NCBI GenBank assembly: GCA_046712825.1
Contig: JBKKCR010000266.1
Coordinates: 1 to 10,695 of the forward strand
Reading direction: 5' to 3'
From: DATFGK01 sp046712825
Lineage (GTDB): Bacteria > Actinomycetota > AC-67
DNA length: 10,695 bases
In this document: one piece after another, positions 5,351 to 10,695 of the stretch
Numbering within the stretch: the stretch's first letter is position 1
Layout: the number at the start of each line of letters is the position of its first letter
Notes under the pieces: generated by a model
Seen by the model: only the letters and a program-made list of their open reading frames with translations
What the model was told of the DNA's origin: nothing
The model's database searches: none
Position numbers and translations under genes: made by a program

Positions 5351-6682
5351 TCAGTTCGTAACCGCGAAAAGCCGCCACTCGCCCGGCACGCCTCTGAGCG
5401 AGTGCTGCCCGCGGTCGACGAAGGCCAGGCCGGATCCCACGACGAGATCCTTGACCGTGCTCGAGACGAGAACCTCGCCCGGCTCGGCGAGCGAGACGAC
5501 CCGGGCGCCGATGTGCACCGCGATCCCGCCGACGTCGTCCCCTATGAGCTCGCACTCGCCGGTGTGCAAGCCCGATCGCACATCGATCCCCAGGGACCGG
5601 GACCCCTCCTGGATCGCGGACGCGCACCGGATAGCGCGAGCCGGCCCGTCGAATGTCGCGAAGAAGCCGTCCCCGAGCATCTGCACCTCGCGCCCCCGGT
5701 GGAGCCCGAGCTGACGCCTCGATAGTTCCCGGTGGCGCTCGAGGAAGTCCCGCCACCGGGCGTCCCCCCATTCCGCCGCGAGCCTTGTCGATTCGACGAT
5801 GTCGGTGAACATCACCGTGGCGAGCACCCGGTCGTGGACCGGCGCCGGTCGCACGCCCGTGAGGAACTCCTCGATCTCGGCCGCGAGCGCTTCTTGGTCG
5901 CCGAACCAAGCGACGTCGGAACCGTCCAGCTCGACGAAGCGGGCGCCCGGGATGTTCTCCGCGAGGTAGCGGCCGAGCTCGATCTTGTAGAAGTTGGCAT
6001 CGCGCTGGTGCATGACCAGCGTCGGGACGCGGATCGAGGGGAGCACGTAACGGATGTCGACATGGCGGAGCATCTCCACCATGGCCGCCGCCGCGCCGGG
6101 GCTCGCGCACGAACGGCAGTAGCGGGCGAACTCCTGCCGCAACACGTCATCGCCGGCTTTGCTCGGAGCCACGAGGCTCAGCATGTGTCCGTTGATCCAT
6201 AGCCTCCGAACGAGCTCGGGGGCATGCTCGAGCAGCGGCTCCGGCACCCCGAAGGGGTAGTCCTCAGCCTGCTCGACTTTCGCGTAGCAATGCTCGAGGA
6301 TCAGCGCCGCGGTCCGCTCCGGGTAGGTGGCGGCGAAGAGCATCGCCATGACGCCGCCGTCCACCGCCCCGTAGATGGCGGTTCGTTTGGAGCCGATGTC
6401 GTCGAGCACGGCGCGAACGTCGTCCATCCAGTCCTCGAGAGAGGGGAGGGACTGCATCGGCACCGGATCCGAAAGCCCGACGCCGCGCTTGTCGAAGGTG
6501 ATGACCCGGCAGAAGGACCCGAGACGGCGGAGGAACCGCGCCATGAGCGGGACAGTCCAACGTCCTTCGACGTTGGACTGCCACGAACCGCAGAGGACCA
6601 GATCCATCGGCCCGCTGCCCGAGACCTGATAGGCGATGTGGTAGTCGCCGCTACGCGCGAAGCGGGTCTCGGGAACATCCAT
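5351..6682 (-). CDS. Alpha/beta-hydrolase fold fused to a class III adenylate/guanylate cyclase
   Basis: The product has 443 residues from ATG at 6682; numbers here count from GTG at 6703, so subtract 7. Residues 15-285 form an alpha/beta-hydrolase fold of the type fused to cyclases in mycobacteria (for example Rv1900c). The nucleophile elbow reads GAVDGG (112-117), with Val114 where Ser is expected. The usual ADH motif near its end reads SDVAW, with Val264 where His is expected. Residues 290-450 are a cyclase domain: metal-binding Asp301 (FTDIVEST) and Asp345 (LGDGFF), His397 and Arg401 (AVHIGAR). Gln341 takes the place of the substrate-selecting Lys, so ATP or GTP preference is unclear. ATG 6682 is preferred because TTGACG and GACATT lie in front at 17-nt spacing, leaving 6 nt before it (leaderless); neither start has a ribosome binding site. 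Probable role: cNMP synthesis controlled by a ligand-binding pseudo-hydrolase. Confidence 0.88.
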   Translation of the reverse strand: MDVPETRFARSGDYHIAYQVSGSGPMDLVLCGSWQSNVEGRWTVPLMARFLRRLGSFCRVITFDKRGVGLSDPVPMQSLPSLEDWMDDVRAVLDDIGSKRTAIYGAVDGGVMAMLFAATYPERTAALILEHCYAKVEQAEDYPFGVPEPLLEHAPELVRRLWINGHMLSLVAPSKAGDDVLRQEFARYCRSCASPGAAAAMVEMLRHVDIRYVLPSIRVPTLVMHQRDANFYKIELGRYLAENIPGARFVELDGSDVAWFGDQEALAAEIEEFLTGVRPAPVHDRVLATVMFTDIVESTRLAAEWGDARWRDFLERHRELSRRQLGLHRGREVQMLGDGFFATFDGPARAIRCASAIQEGSRSLGIDVRSGLHTGECELIGDDVGGIAVHIGARVVSLAEPGEVLVSSTVKDLVVGSGLAFVDRGQHSLRGVPGEWRLFAVTN

Positions 6683-6688
6683 GCTCGA

Positions 6689-6717
6689 AATGTCGCCGAC
6701 CACGGACCAAGCGTCAA
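6689..6717 (-). promoter_or_regulatory. Promoter of the cyclase fusion gene
   Basis: On the minus strand TTGACG (6712-6717) and GACATT (6689-6694) are separated by 17 nt, with 6 nt between the -10 and ATG 6682. The -35 is good (5 of 6) and the -10 is weak (3 of 6). It implies a leaderless mRNA and places the GTG at 6703 upstream of the transcript. Confidence 0.45.
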
Positions 6718-6744
6718 GCCCGATGCCCCTAGGCTCGACGACGA

Positions 6745-6777
6745 GATGCCCGCGCCGGCGAAGCCGGCGCGGGCATC
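6745..6777 (-). terminator. Strong hairpin terminator after the CsbD-like gene
   Basis: The arms 6745-6759 and 6763-6777 are exact complements over 15 bp with a GAA loop. On the minus strand the stem begins 15 nt after the stop of the CsbD-like gene and separates it from the cyclase promoter. It lacks a U-tract. The outer stem GATGCCCG/CGGGCATC is the same as in the hairpin at 11-38. Confidence 0.75.
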
Positions 6778-6792
6778 AAGCCTTGCGTGGCG

Positions 6793-7278
6793 TCAGCGTC
6801 TCAGCTGGGACTCCTTGAGCGCCCCTTCCGCCTTCTTGCGGTGCAGTTCCGCCTTCGCCTCGTGCTTGCCGGCCTGGATCTGGGCTTCGGCTTTGTCCTG
6901 CTGTGCCTCGCCCTCGGCCTTCATGTCTTCGTTGCCCGTGACCTTGCCGAATCCTTCCTTGGCGAGGCCCTTGACCTTCTCCGCGGTTCCGGCAGCCGCC
7001 GAGCTCTGGGCGTCGAACGACCGGCCGCTCGAACGCTTGTCGACGGGCTGGTGCGCCTTCTGCCGCTGCTCCTGAGTCTCGGCCTCGGCCTCGCGGCTCA
7101 TGGACTTCGTCTCCTCTTCAACCGCCATCAGCCGCTCGCTGCCCGCCTCTTGCCGAGCGCGGCCTGCGTCCTTCAACCGCTCGTTACCGGTGACAGCCCC
7201 GGCGGCTTCGAATACCAGACCAACCGCCTTGTCGGCGAGACCCATACCGAGCTGTCCGACATCTGCGAGCTTCAACAT
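6793..7278 (-). CDS. CsbD-like general stress protein with two repeats
   Basis: The 161-residue, Ala/Glu/Lys-rich, hydrophilic product contains two CsbD (UPF0337) type units. AVTGNERLKDAG begins at residue 28, and the more typical KVKGLAKEGFGKVTGNEDMK is at 101-120. They are joined by a charged segment at 55-90 that is probably helical or disordered. No signal peptide or catalytic motif is visible. CsbD proteins are small stress-induced proteins of about 60-70 residues with unknown biochemical role, named for sigma-B control in Bacillus; this one is more than twice that length. ATG at 7278 is chosen because AGGAGGTG lies 6 nt upstream; the GTG at 7287 is itself part of that ribosome binding site. 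It is monocistronic, with its own promoter and terminator. Confidence 0.8.
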   Translation of the reverse strand: MLKLADVGQLGMGLADKAVGLVFEAAGAVTGNERLKDAGRARQEAGSERLMAVEEETKSMSREAEAETQEQRQKAHQPVDKRSSGRSFDAQSSAAAGTAEKVKGLAKEGFGKVTGNEDMKAEGEAQQDKAEAQIQAGKHEAKAELHRKKAEGALKESQLRR

Positions 7279-7302
7279 GAAGTACACCTCCTCTGTGCTG
7301 GG

Positions 7303-7319
7303 GGACCCGGATCGGGTCC
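7303..7319 (-). promoter_or_regulatory. 5' end hairpin in the CsbD-like gene leader
   Basis: GGACCCG (7303-7309) and CGGGTCC (7313-7319) pair over 7 bp with a 3-nt loop. If transcription starts near 7320, as the promoter suggests, the hairpin sits at the extreme 5' end of the mRNA, about 10 nt before the ribosome binding site. It could stabilise the message or act as an operator. Confidence 0.35.
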
Positions 7320-7327
7320 TTGGGTAT

Positions 7328-7354
7328 TTTCCCCGCGGGCAGGAACCGGCAAAC
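7328..7354 (-). promoter_or_regulatory. Sigma-B/sigma-F-like stress promoter of the CsbD-like gene
   Basis: On the minus strand GTTTGC (7349-7354) and GGGAAA (7328-7333) are 15 nt apart. This resembles the GTTT...GGGWAT pattern of sigma-B type promoters in Firmicutes and actinobacteria. The position, about 50 nt before the ATG, and the stress-protein product support it. The match is to a short loose consensus, so it remains a candidate. Confidence 0.45.
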
Positions 7355-7386
7355 TGCCCCCGTTCTGAGCTTGCTACGGTTAGCGG

Positions 7387-8253
7387 CTATCGCGGTTTCC
7401 GCGCGAGCATCGAGAAGGTGTGCGGCACCTGCATTCGTTGTTCCTTCGGGATGTTCGGGAACGCCTCGTGATAGGCGTCGGGGTGTTCGCCGAACCGCTC
7501 GACGACCAGGCCCGCGGCGACGAAGGCGCCGAACACCTCAGACGGGATCCACGCGCGCTCGAACTTCTCGGCCTGTTGCTCGGTGGGGGTCTTCAGCGTT
7601 TCGCCGATGTAGGTCGCGCCCCACCCTCGGGAGCTCTCGGCGTATCGGAAGTAGTCGACGACGAGCAGACGCCAATCCTCGGCATCGGGATCGAAGAGGT
7701 AGACGACCGGGTGGTTGTCGAAGACCGAGGCGACTCCGCCCGGCTTGAGCAGCCTCGCGCAGACCCGGGCCCAAGCTTCGATGTCGTGGACCCAATCGAT
7801 CGCCCCGCGTCCGGTGAAAACGAGGTCGGCCGTCCCGTCGAGCTCGTGCGGAGTGTCCAGAACGTCGCAGCGGTACCACTCGGCCGGGGCGCCCAACGCC
7901 TCGCTCGTCATGCGCGCGTTCTCGATATGCGTGTCAGAGATGTCCACCCCGACGACGTGTCTGGCGCCCTCGAGCCAGAGCGAGAGCGTGTCTTGACCCG
8001 AGGCACATTGGAGGTGGACGGCGGTATCGCACCACGTGCGAAGGTCGCCGAGCATGGCCCGCTCGATCGGATGCAGCGTGCTATGCCCGGCACGCAGCGA
8101 AGCGATGCGCTCCTCGTTGCCGGCGGTGTAGTGCTGCGCGCCCTCGTTCCACGCGGCGCGGTTTGCCTCGTGCCGGCGCCGCACCTCCGCCTCGTCCTGC
8201 GCGGGTGATATCGGCGTCCAGTGCCACCCTTGTGCCTCATGCGTCTCGTCCAT
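7387..8253 (-). CDS. Class I SAM-dependent methyltransferase
   Basis: The 288-residue product has the class I methyltransferase core. Motif I is LQCASGQDT at 81-89, the cofactor-binding acidic residue Asp104 lies in VVGVDIS, an acidic segment CDVLD (129-133) follows, and LLKPGG is at 168-173. Motif I in the form LQC.xGxDTLSLxxxGA, with Cys and Gln in place of the usual Gly-rich turn, belongs to a group of uncharacterised small-molecule methyltransferases common in actinobacteria; the substrate is unknown. An aromatic-rich stretch (about 184-220) would cover the active site. ATG at 8253 has no ribosome binding site but follows a -10 like TAGCAT (8264-8269) by 10 nt, so the mRNA is probably nearly leaderless. 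It is divergent from valS, and the two transcription units share under 50 bp. Confidence 0.87.
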   Translation of the reverse strand: MDETHEAQGWHWTPISPAQDEAEVRRRHEANRAAWNEGAQHYTAGNEERIASLRAGHSTLHPIERAMLGDLRTWCDTAVHLQCASGQDTLSLWLEGARHVVGVDISDTHIENARMTSEALGAPAEWYRCDVLDTPHELDGTADLVFTGRGAIDWVHDIEAWARVCARLLKPGGVASVFDNHPVVYLFDPDAEDWRLLVVDYFRYAESSRGWGATYIGETLKTPTEQQAEKFERAWIPSEVFGAFVAAGLVVERFGEHPDAYHEAFPNIPKEQRMQVPHTFSMLARKPR

Positions 8254-8263
8254 AAGAGCTGGA

Positions 8264-8269
8264 ATGCTA
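8264..8269 (-). promoter_or_regulatory. -10 element of the second methyltransferase
   Basis: TAGCAT on the minus strand (4 of 6 to TATAAT) would start transcription about 4 nt before ATG 8253. It lies only 12 nt from the oppositely oriented extended -10 of the valS leader, so the two promoters probably compete or are co-controlled. Confidence 0.35.
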
Positions 8270-8281
8270 CCCGGAGACGCG

Positions 8282-8290
8282 TGCTAGACT
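8282..8290 (+). promoter_or_regulatory. Extended -10 promoter of the valS leader
   Basis: TGCTAGACT is an extended -10 (TGn plus TAGACT, 4 of 6). It predicts a transcription start near 8297, within a few nt of GTG 8300 and ATG 8303 of the valine-rich leader frame. No clear -35 is seen, as expected for extended -10 promoters. Confidence 0.6.
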
Positions 8291-8302
8291 CGGTTCACTG
8301 TG

Positions 8303-8341
8303 ATGCTCGTAGTAGTTGTCGTCCCGCCCCGGAGGGCGTAG
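8303..8341 (+). CDS. valS leader peptide with five consecutive valine codons
   Basis: The frame ATG CTC GTA GTA GTT GTC GTC, then CCG CCC CGG AGG GCG and TAG, encodes M-L-V-V-V-V-V-P-P-R-R-A. An in-frame GTG directly before (8300) could add one residue. The predicted transcription start lies 3-6 nt upstream, so translation is leaderless or nearly so; no ribosome binding site is visible. The peptide is probably not functional in itself: its role is to make the ribosome pause when valyl-tRNA is scarce. The first two valine codons are GTA, normally avoided in GC-rich genomes, which would sharpen the pause. The TAG at 8339-8341 lies inside the antiterminator hairpin. It precedes valS, the gene that charges the tRNA being sensed, which argues strongly against chance. 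Confidence 0.82.
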   Translation: MLVVVVVPPRRA

Positions 8342-8367
8342 GCGACCGCGCCTGTTAGCCTTCCGGG
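8328..8367 (+). promoter_or_regulatory. Antiterminator hairpin of the valS attenuator
   Basis: CCCGGAGGGC (8328-8337) pairs with GCCTTCCGGG (8358-8367) over 10 bp with one G-U. The stem continues inward as 8338-8344 with 8349-8355 (7 bp, two G-U, loop ACCG) after a 2-nt bulge. It consumes bases 8364-8367 of the terminator's 5' arm, so the two folds exclude each other. A ribosome stalled at the first three valine codons leaves 8328 onward free and this hairpin can form. A ribosome at the stop codon (8339-8341) covers the 5' arm and prevents it. A short competing hairpin, CGCCC (8325-8329) with GGGCG (8334-8338), could block the antiterminator when the leader is not translated. Confidence 0.7.
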
Positions 8368-8384
8368 ACCCTACGAGGGTCCCG
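8364..8384 (+). terminator. Attenuator terminator upstream of valS
   Basis: CGGGACCCT (8364-8372) and AGGGTCCCG (8376-8384) form a 9-bp stem with loop ACG, followed by TTTCCGTTTCC. It lies between the leader peptide and valS, so its only sensible role is conditional termination. It should form when the leader is fully translated (valyl-tRNA plentiful) and be blocked by the antiterminator at 8328-8367 when ribosomes stall. Confidence 0.78.
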
Positions 8385-8406
8385 TTTCCGTTTCCAGGGG
8401 GCATTG

Positions 8407-10695
8407 GTGAGCCAAGAGCTACCGAAGACGTACGACCCGCACGCGGTCGAAGAGCGCATCTACGGCGAATGGGAGCGCTCGGGGTTGTTCGCGCCTTCCG
8501 GCGACGGCGAGCCGTTCTCGATCGTGCTGCCGCCCCCCAACGTGACCGGCATCCTTCATATGGGACACGCGCTCGATCACTCGATCCAGGACGCACTCAT
8601 CCGGCGCCGACGCATGCAGGGATACCGCACGCTCTGGCTGCCCGGAACCGACCACGCCGGCATCGCTACCCAGAACGTCGTCGAGCGCGAGCTGGCCAAG
8701 GAAGGAAAGACGCGGCACGACATCGGTCGAGAGGCGTTCGTCGAGCGGGTTTGGGGCTGGAGGGATGAGTCTGGGGGAACGATCACGAAGCAGATGCGGC
8801 GGCTGGGCGAGTCGATCGACTGGTCGCGCGAGCGCTTCACGATGGATCCCGACCTCTCCCGCGCGGTGCGGAAGGTGTTTGTCGATCTCTACGACGAGGG
8901 CCTGATCTATCGAGGGAACAGGATCATCAATTGGTGTCCGCGTTGCCAGACGGCTCTCTCCGACATCGAGGTCGAGCACTCCGACGTCGACGGCGAGCTC
9001 ATCCACATCAACTATCCGCTCTCGGACCGCACCGGCCACATCACGGTGGCGACCACCCGTGTCGAGACGATGCTCGGAGACACCGGTGTCGCGGTGAGTC
9101 CGGCCGACTTCCGGTACAAGCACCTGATCGGGAAGACCGCCGTGCTTCCGATCCTCGGTCGTGAGCTACCGATCGTCTCCGACAAGGCGGTCGACCCGGC
9201 GTTCGGCTCCGGCGCGGTGAAAGTGACGCCGGCACACGATGCGACCGACTTCGAGATCGCCCAGCGCACCGGCCTCCCGCCGATCAACATCCTCAACTCC
9301 GACGCGACGATCAACGCGAACGGCGGGAGATTCGACGGGATGGATCGCTACGAAGCGCGCCGCGAAGTGCTCGAGGAGCTCCGCGCGCTCGGCGCGATCG
9401 AGAAGGAGGATCGGCCGTACGTGCACGCGGTGGGGCACTGCCAGCGTTGCAAGACCGAGGTCGAGCCGTGGCTATCGGAGCAATGGTTCGTGCGCGTGGA
9501 GCCGCTCGCGACGCCGGCGATCGAAGCCGTGCGCGACGGCCGCACGCGATTCGTGCCCAAGCGCTACGAGCGGAATTACCTTGCGTGGATGGAGAATCTG
9601 AGGGACTGGTGCATCTCGCGCCAGCTGTGGTGGGGACACCGGATCCCGGTGTTCACGTGCGCGAACGGCCATGAGTTCGCGGCGCTCGACGACCCGAACG
9701 TCTGCATGCAGTGCGACTCGACGGAGCTGTCGCAGGATCCGGACGTGCTCGACACGTGGTTCTCGAGCGCGCTGTGGCCGTTCTCCACGCTCGGCTGGCC
9801 CGACGAGACCGAGGATCTCAAGACGTACTACCCGACCTCGGTGCTCGTGACCGGCTACGACATCATCACGTTCTGGGTCTCGCGCATGATGATGATGGGC
9901 ATCCGGTTCATGGGCGAGGTTCCGTTCCGCGACGTCCACATCCACGGGATGGTGCGGGACTTCCGCGGCAAGAAGATGTCGAAGTCATCGGGCAACACCA
10001 TGGACCCGCTCGAATTGATCGACCGATACGGCGCCGACGCATTGCGGATGACGCTCTTGCGTTCGGCCACGCTTGGCTCGGATGTGCCGGTGGCCGAGAA
10101 ATGGATCGAGGGTGATCGCAACTTCGCGAACAAGCTGTGGAACATCTCGCGGTTCGTGCTGATGAACCTAGAGGGTGGAACGCCGGACCCGCACGCGCTT
10201 CGATCGTCGGACATGTACTGGAGCCGGGCCGACCGGTGGATCCTGTCGCGGCTCGACGCGACCGTCGCCGCGGTGGACGAGGCTATCGAGGGCTACGACA
10301 TGTCGCGCGCGGCGCAGCTCCTCCGCCAATTCACCTGGAGCGAGTTCGCCGACTGGTACGTCGAGTGGTCGAAAGGGCCGCTGCAAGGCGGCGGGTCCGA
10401 GTTCAAGGACGCCACGCGGGCGGTGCTCGCGCATGTGCTCGAAACCATCCTGCGGCTCCTACATCCGTTCATGCCGTTCATCACCGAGGAGCTGTACCGA
10501 GCGCTCACCGGCGAGACCACCGTCATGACGGCGCGATGGCCGCAACCGGACCCGAGCCTCCAGGATCGCGACGCCGAGACCGAGATGGAGTTCGTGATGG
10601 GCGTGGTGAGCGCCCTTCGCCGGTTCCGCGCCGACCACACGATCCCTCACTCCGCCCGGCCCGACGCGCACGCCGAGATCGAGGACTCCGGGCTC
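8407..10695 (+). CDS. valS: Valyl-tRNA synthetase (3' end beyond the window)
   Basis: The 763 codons present are open to the window edge; ValRS is usually about 860-900 residues, so the anticodon-binding end and C-terminal coiled coil are partly missing. The class I signatures are HMGH at 51-54 (in PPPNVTGILHMGHA) and KMSKS at 523-527. The CP1 editing domain lies between, with TTRVETMLGD and VTPAHD. Zinc-type cysteine pairs occur at 177/180, 345/348 and 433/436 (with Cys418 and His422). The enzyme charges tRNA-Val and hydrolyses mischarged Thr-tRNA-Val. GTG at 8407 is chosen because AGGGGG lies at 8396-8401 and family similarity starts with the PKTYDP stretch. Expression is likely controlled by the valine-leader attenuator directly upstream. 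Confidence 0.97.
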   Translation, partial: MSQELPKTYDPHAVEERIYGEWERSGLFAPSGDGEPFSIVLPPPNVTGILHMGHALDHSIQDALIRRRRMQGYRTLWLPGTDHAGIATQNVVERELAKEGKTRHDIGREAFVERVWGWRDESGGTITKQMRRLGESIDWSRERFTMDPDLSRAVRKVFVDLYDEGLIYRGNRIINWCPRCQTALSDIEVEHSDVDGELIHINYPLSDRTGHITVATTRVETMLGDTGVAVSPADFRYKHLIGKTAVLPILGRELPIVSDKAVDPAFGSGAVKVTPAHDATDFEIAQRTGLPPINILNSDATINANGGRFDGMDRYEARREVLEELRALGAIEKEDRPYVHAVGHCQRCKTEVEPWLSEQWFVRVEPLATPAIEAVRDGRTRFVPKRYERNYLAWMENLRDWCISRQLWWGHRIPVFTCANGHEFAALDDPNVCMQCDSTELSQDPDVLDTWFSSALWPFSTLGWPDETEDLKTYYPTSVLVTGYDIITFWVSRMMMMGIRFMGEVPFRDVHIHGMVRDFRGKKMSKSSGNTMDPLELIDRYGADALRMTLLRSATLGSDVPVAEKWIEGDRNFANKLWNISRFVLMNLEGGTPDPHALRSSDMYWSRADRWILSRLDATVAAVDEAIEGYDMSRAAQLLRQFTWSEFADWYVEWSKGPLQGGGSEFKDATRAVLAHVLETILRLLHPFMPFITEELYRALTGETTVMTARWPQPDPSLQDRDAETEMEFVMGVVSALRRFRADHTIPHSARPDAHAEIEDSGL

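Noticed and set aside
7372..7380. TGCTACGGT on the plus strand, another TGCTANNNT match
   Set aside because: It points into the 3' end of the second methyltransferase with no gene downstream on that strand, so it is probably a chance match.
7391..7403. CGCGG-TTT-CCGCG hairpin at the methyltransferase 3' end
   Set aside because: It is only 5 bp, lies within the last coding codons and has no U-rich tail; too weak to call a terminator.
8334..8350. ACCGCG before a terminator-like hairpin, as in a T-box riboswitch of valS
   Set aside because: The T-box core needs UGGNACCGCG; here the four bases before ACCGCG are GGCG, which breaks pairing with the tRNA NCCA end. The leader of about 110 nt has no room for a standard stem I, and the valine-codon leader frame explains the region better.
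1..10695. Mobile element, prophage or CRISPR array
   Set aside because: No transposase, integrase, direct-repeat array or attachment duplication of a tRNA end was seen.

Overview
High-GC bacterial chromosome, most likely Actinomycetota. The reasons are the order trigger factor - ClpP - ClpX - valyl-tRNA synthetase (the same order, with extra genes between, as in mycobacteria and Streptomyces), leaderless or nearly leaderless starts, GTG/TTG start codons, an LPXTG surface protein, tRNA genes without encoded CCA, and an alpha/beta-hydrolase-cyclase fusion of a type frequent in this phylum. A deep-branching lineage is possible; the genus cannot be told from the window.

Layout. 1-1174 (minus strand): five tRNA genes, Pro(UGG), Gly(UCC), Arg(UCU), His(GUG) and Lys(CUU), with a small LPXTG-anchored protein gene between Gly and Arg. 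A strong hairpin ends the cluster at 11-38. 1207-1977 (minus): a class I SAM methyltransferase, divergent from the next block. 2063-5344 (plus): tig-clpP-clpX, a protein folding and proteolysis operon with a single clpP. 5351-6682 (minus): a fusion of an alpha/beta-hydrolase fold (apparently catalytically dead) with a class III nucleotide cyclase, convergent with clpX. 6793-7278 (minus): a CsbD-like stress protein with two repeats, behind a sigma-B-like promoter and followed by a 15-bp terminator hairpin. 7387-8253 (minus): a second SAM methyltransferase. 8407 to the window end (plus): valS, cut off by the window edge after 763 codons.

The most striking element lies in the 150 bp between the second methyltransferase and valS. 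A nearly leaderless 12-codon reading frame (8303-8341) encodes M-L-V-V-V-V-V-P-P-R-R-A and stops at TAG. Five consecutive valine codons are followed by two mutually exclusive RNA hairpins: a 17-bp antiterminator (8328-8367) containing the stop codon, and a 9-bp terminator with a T-rich tail (8364-8384) 22 nt before the valS start. This has every part of ribosome-mediated transcription attenuation, with valine-tRNA charging sensed by a leader peptide and read out on valyl-tRNA synthetase.
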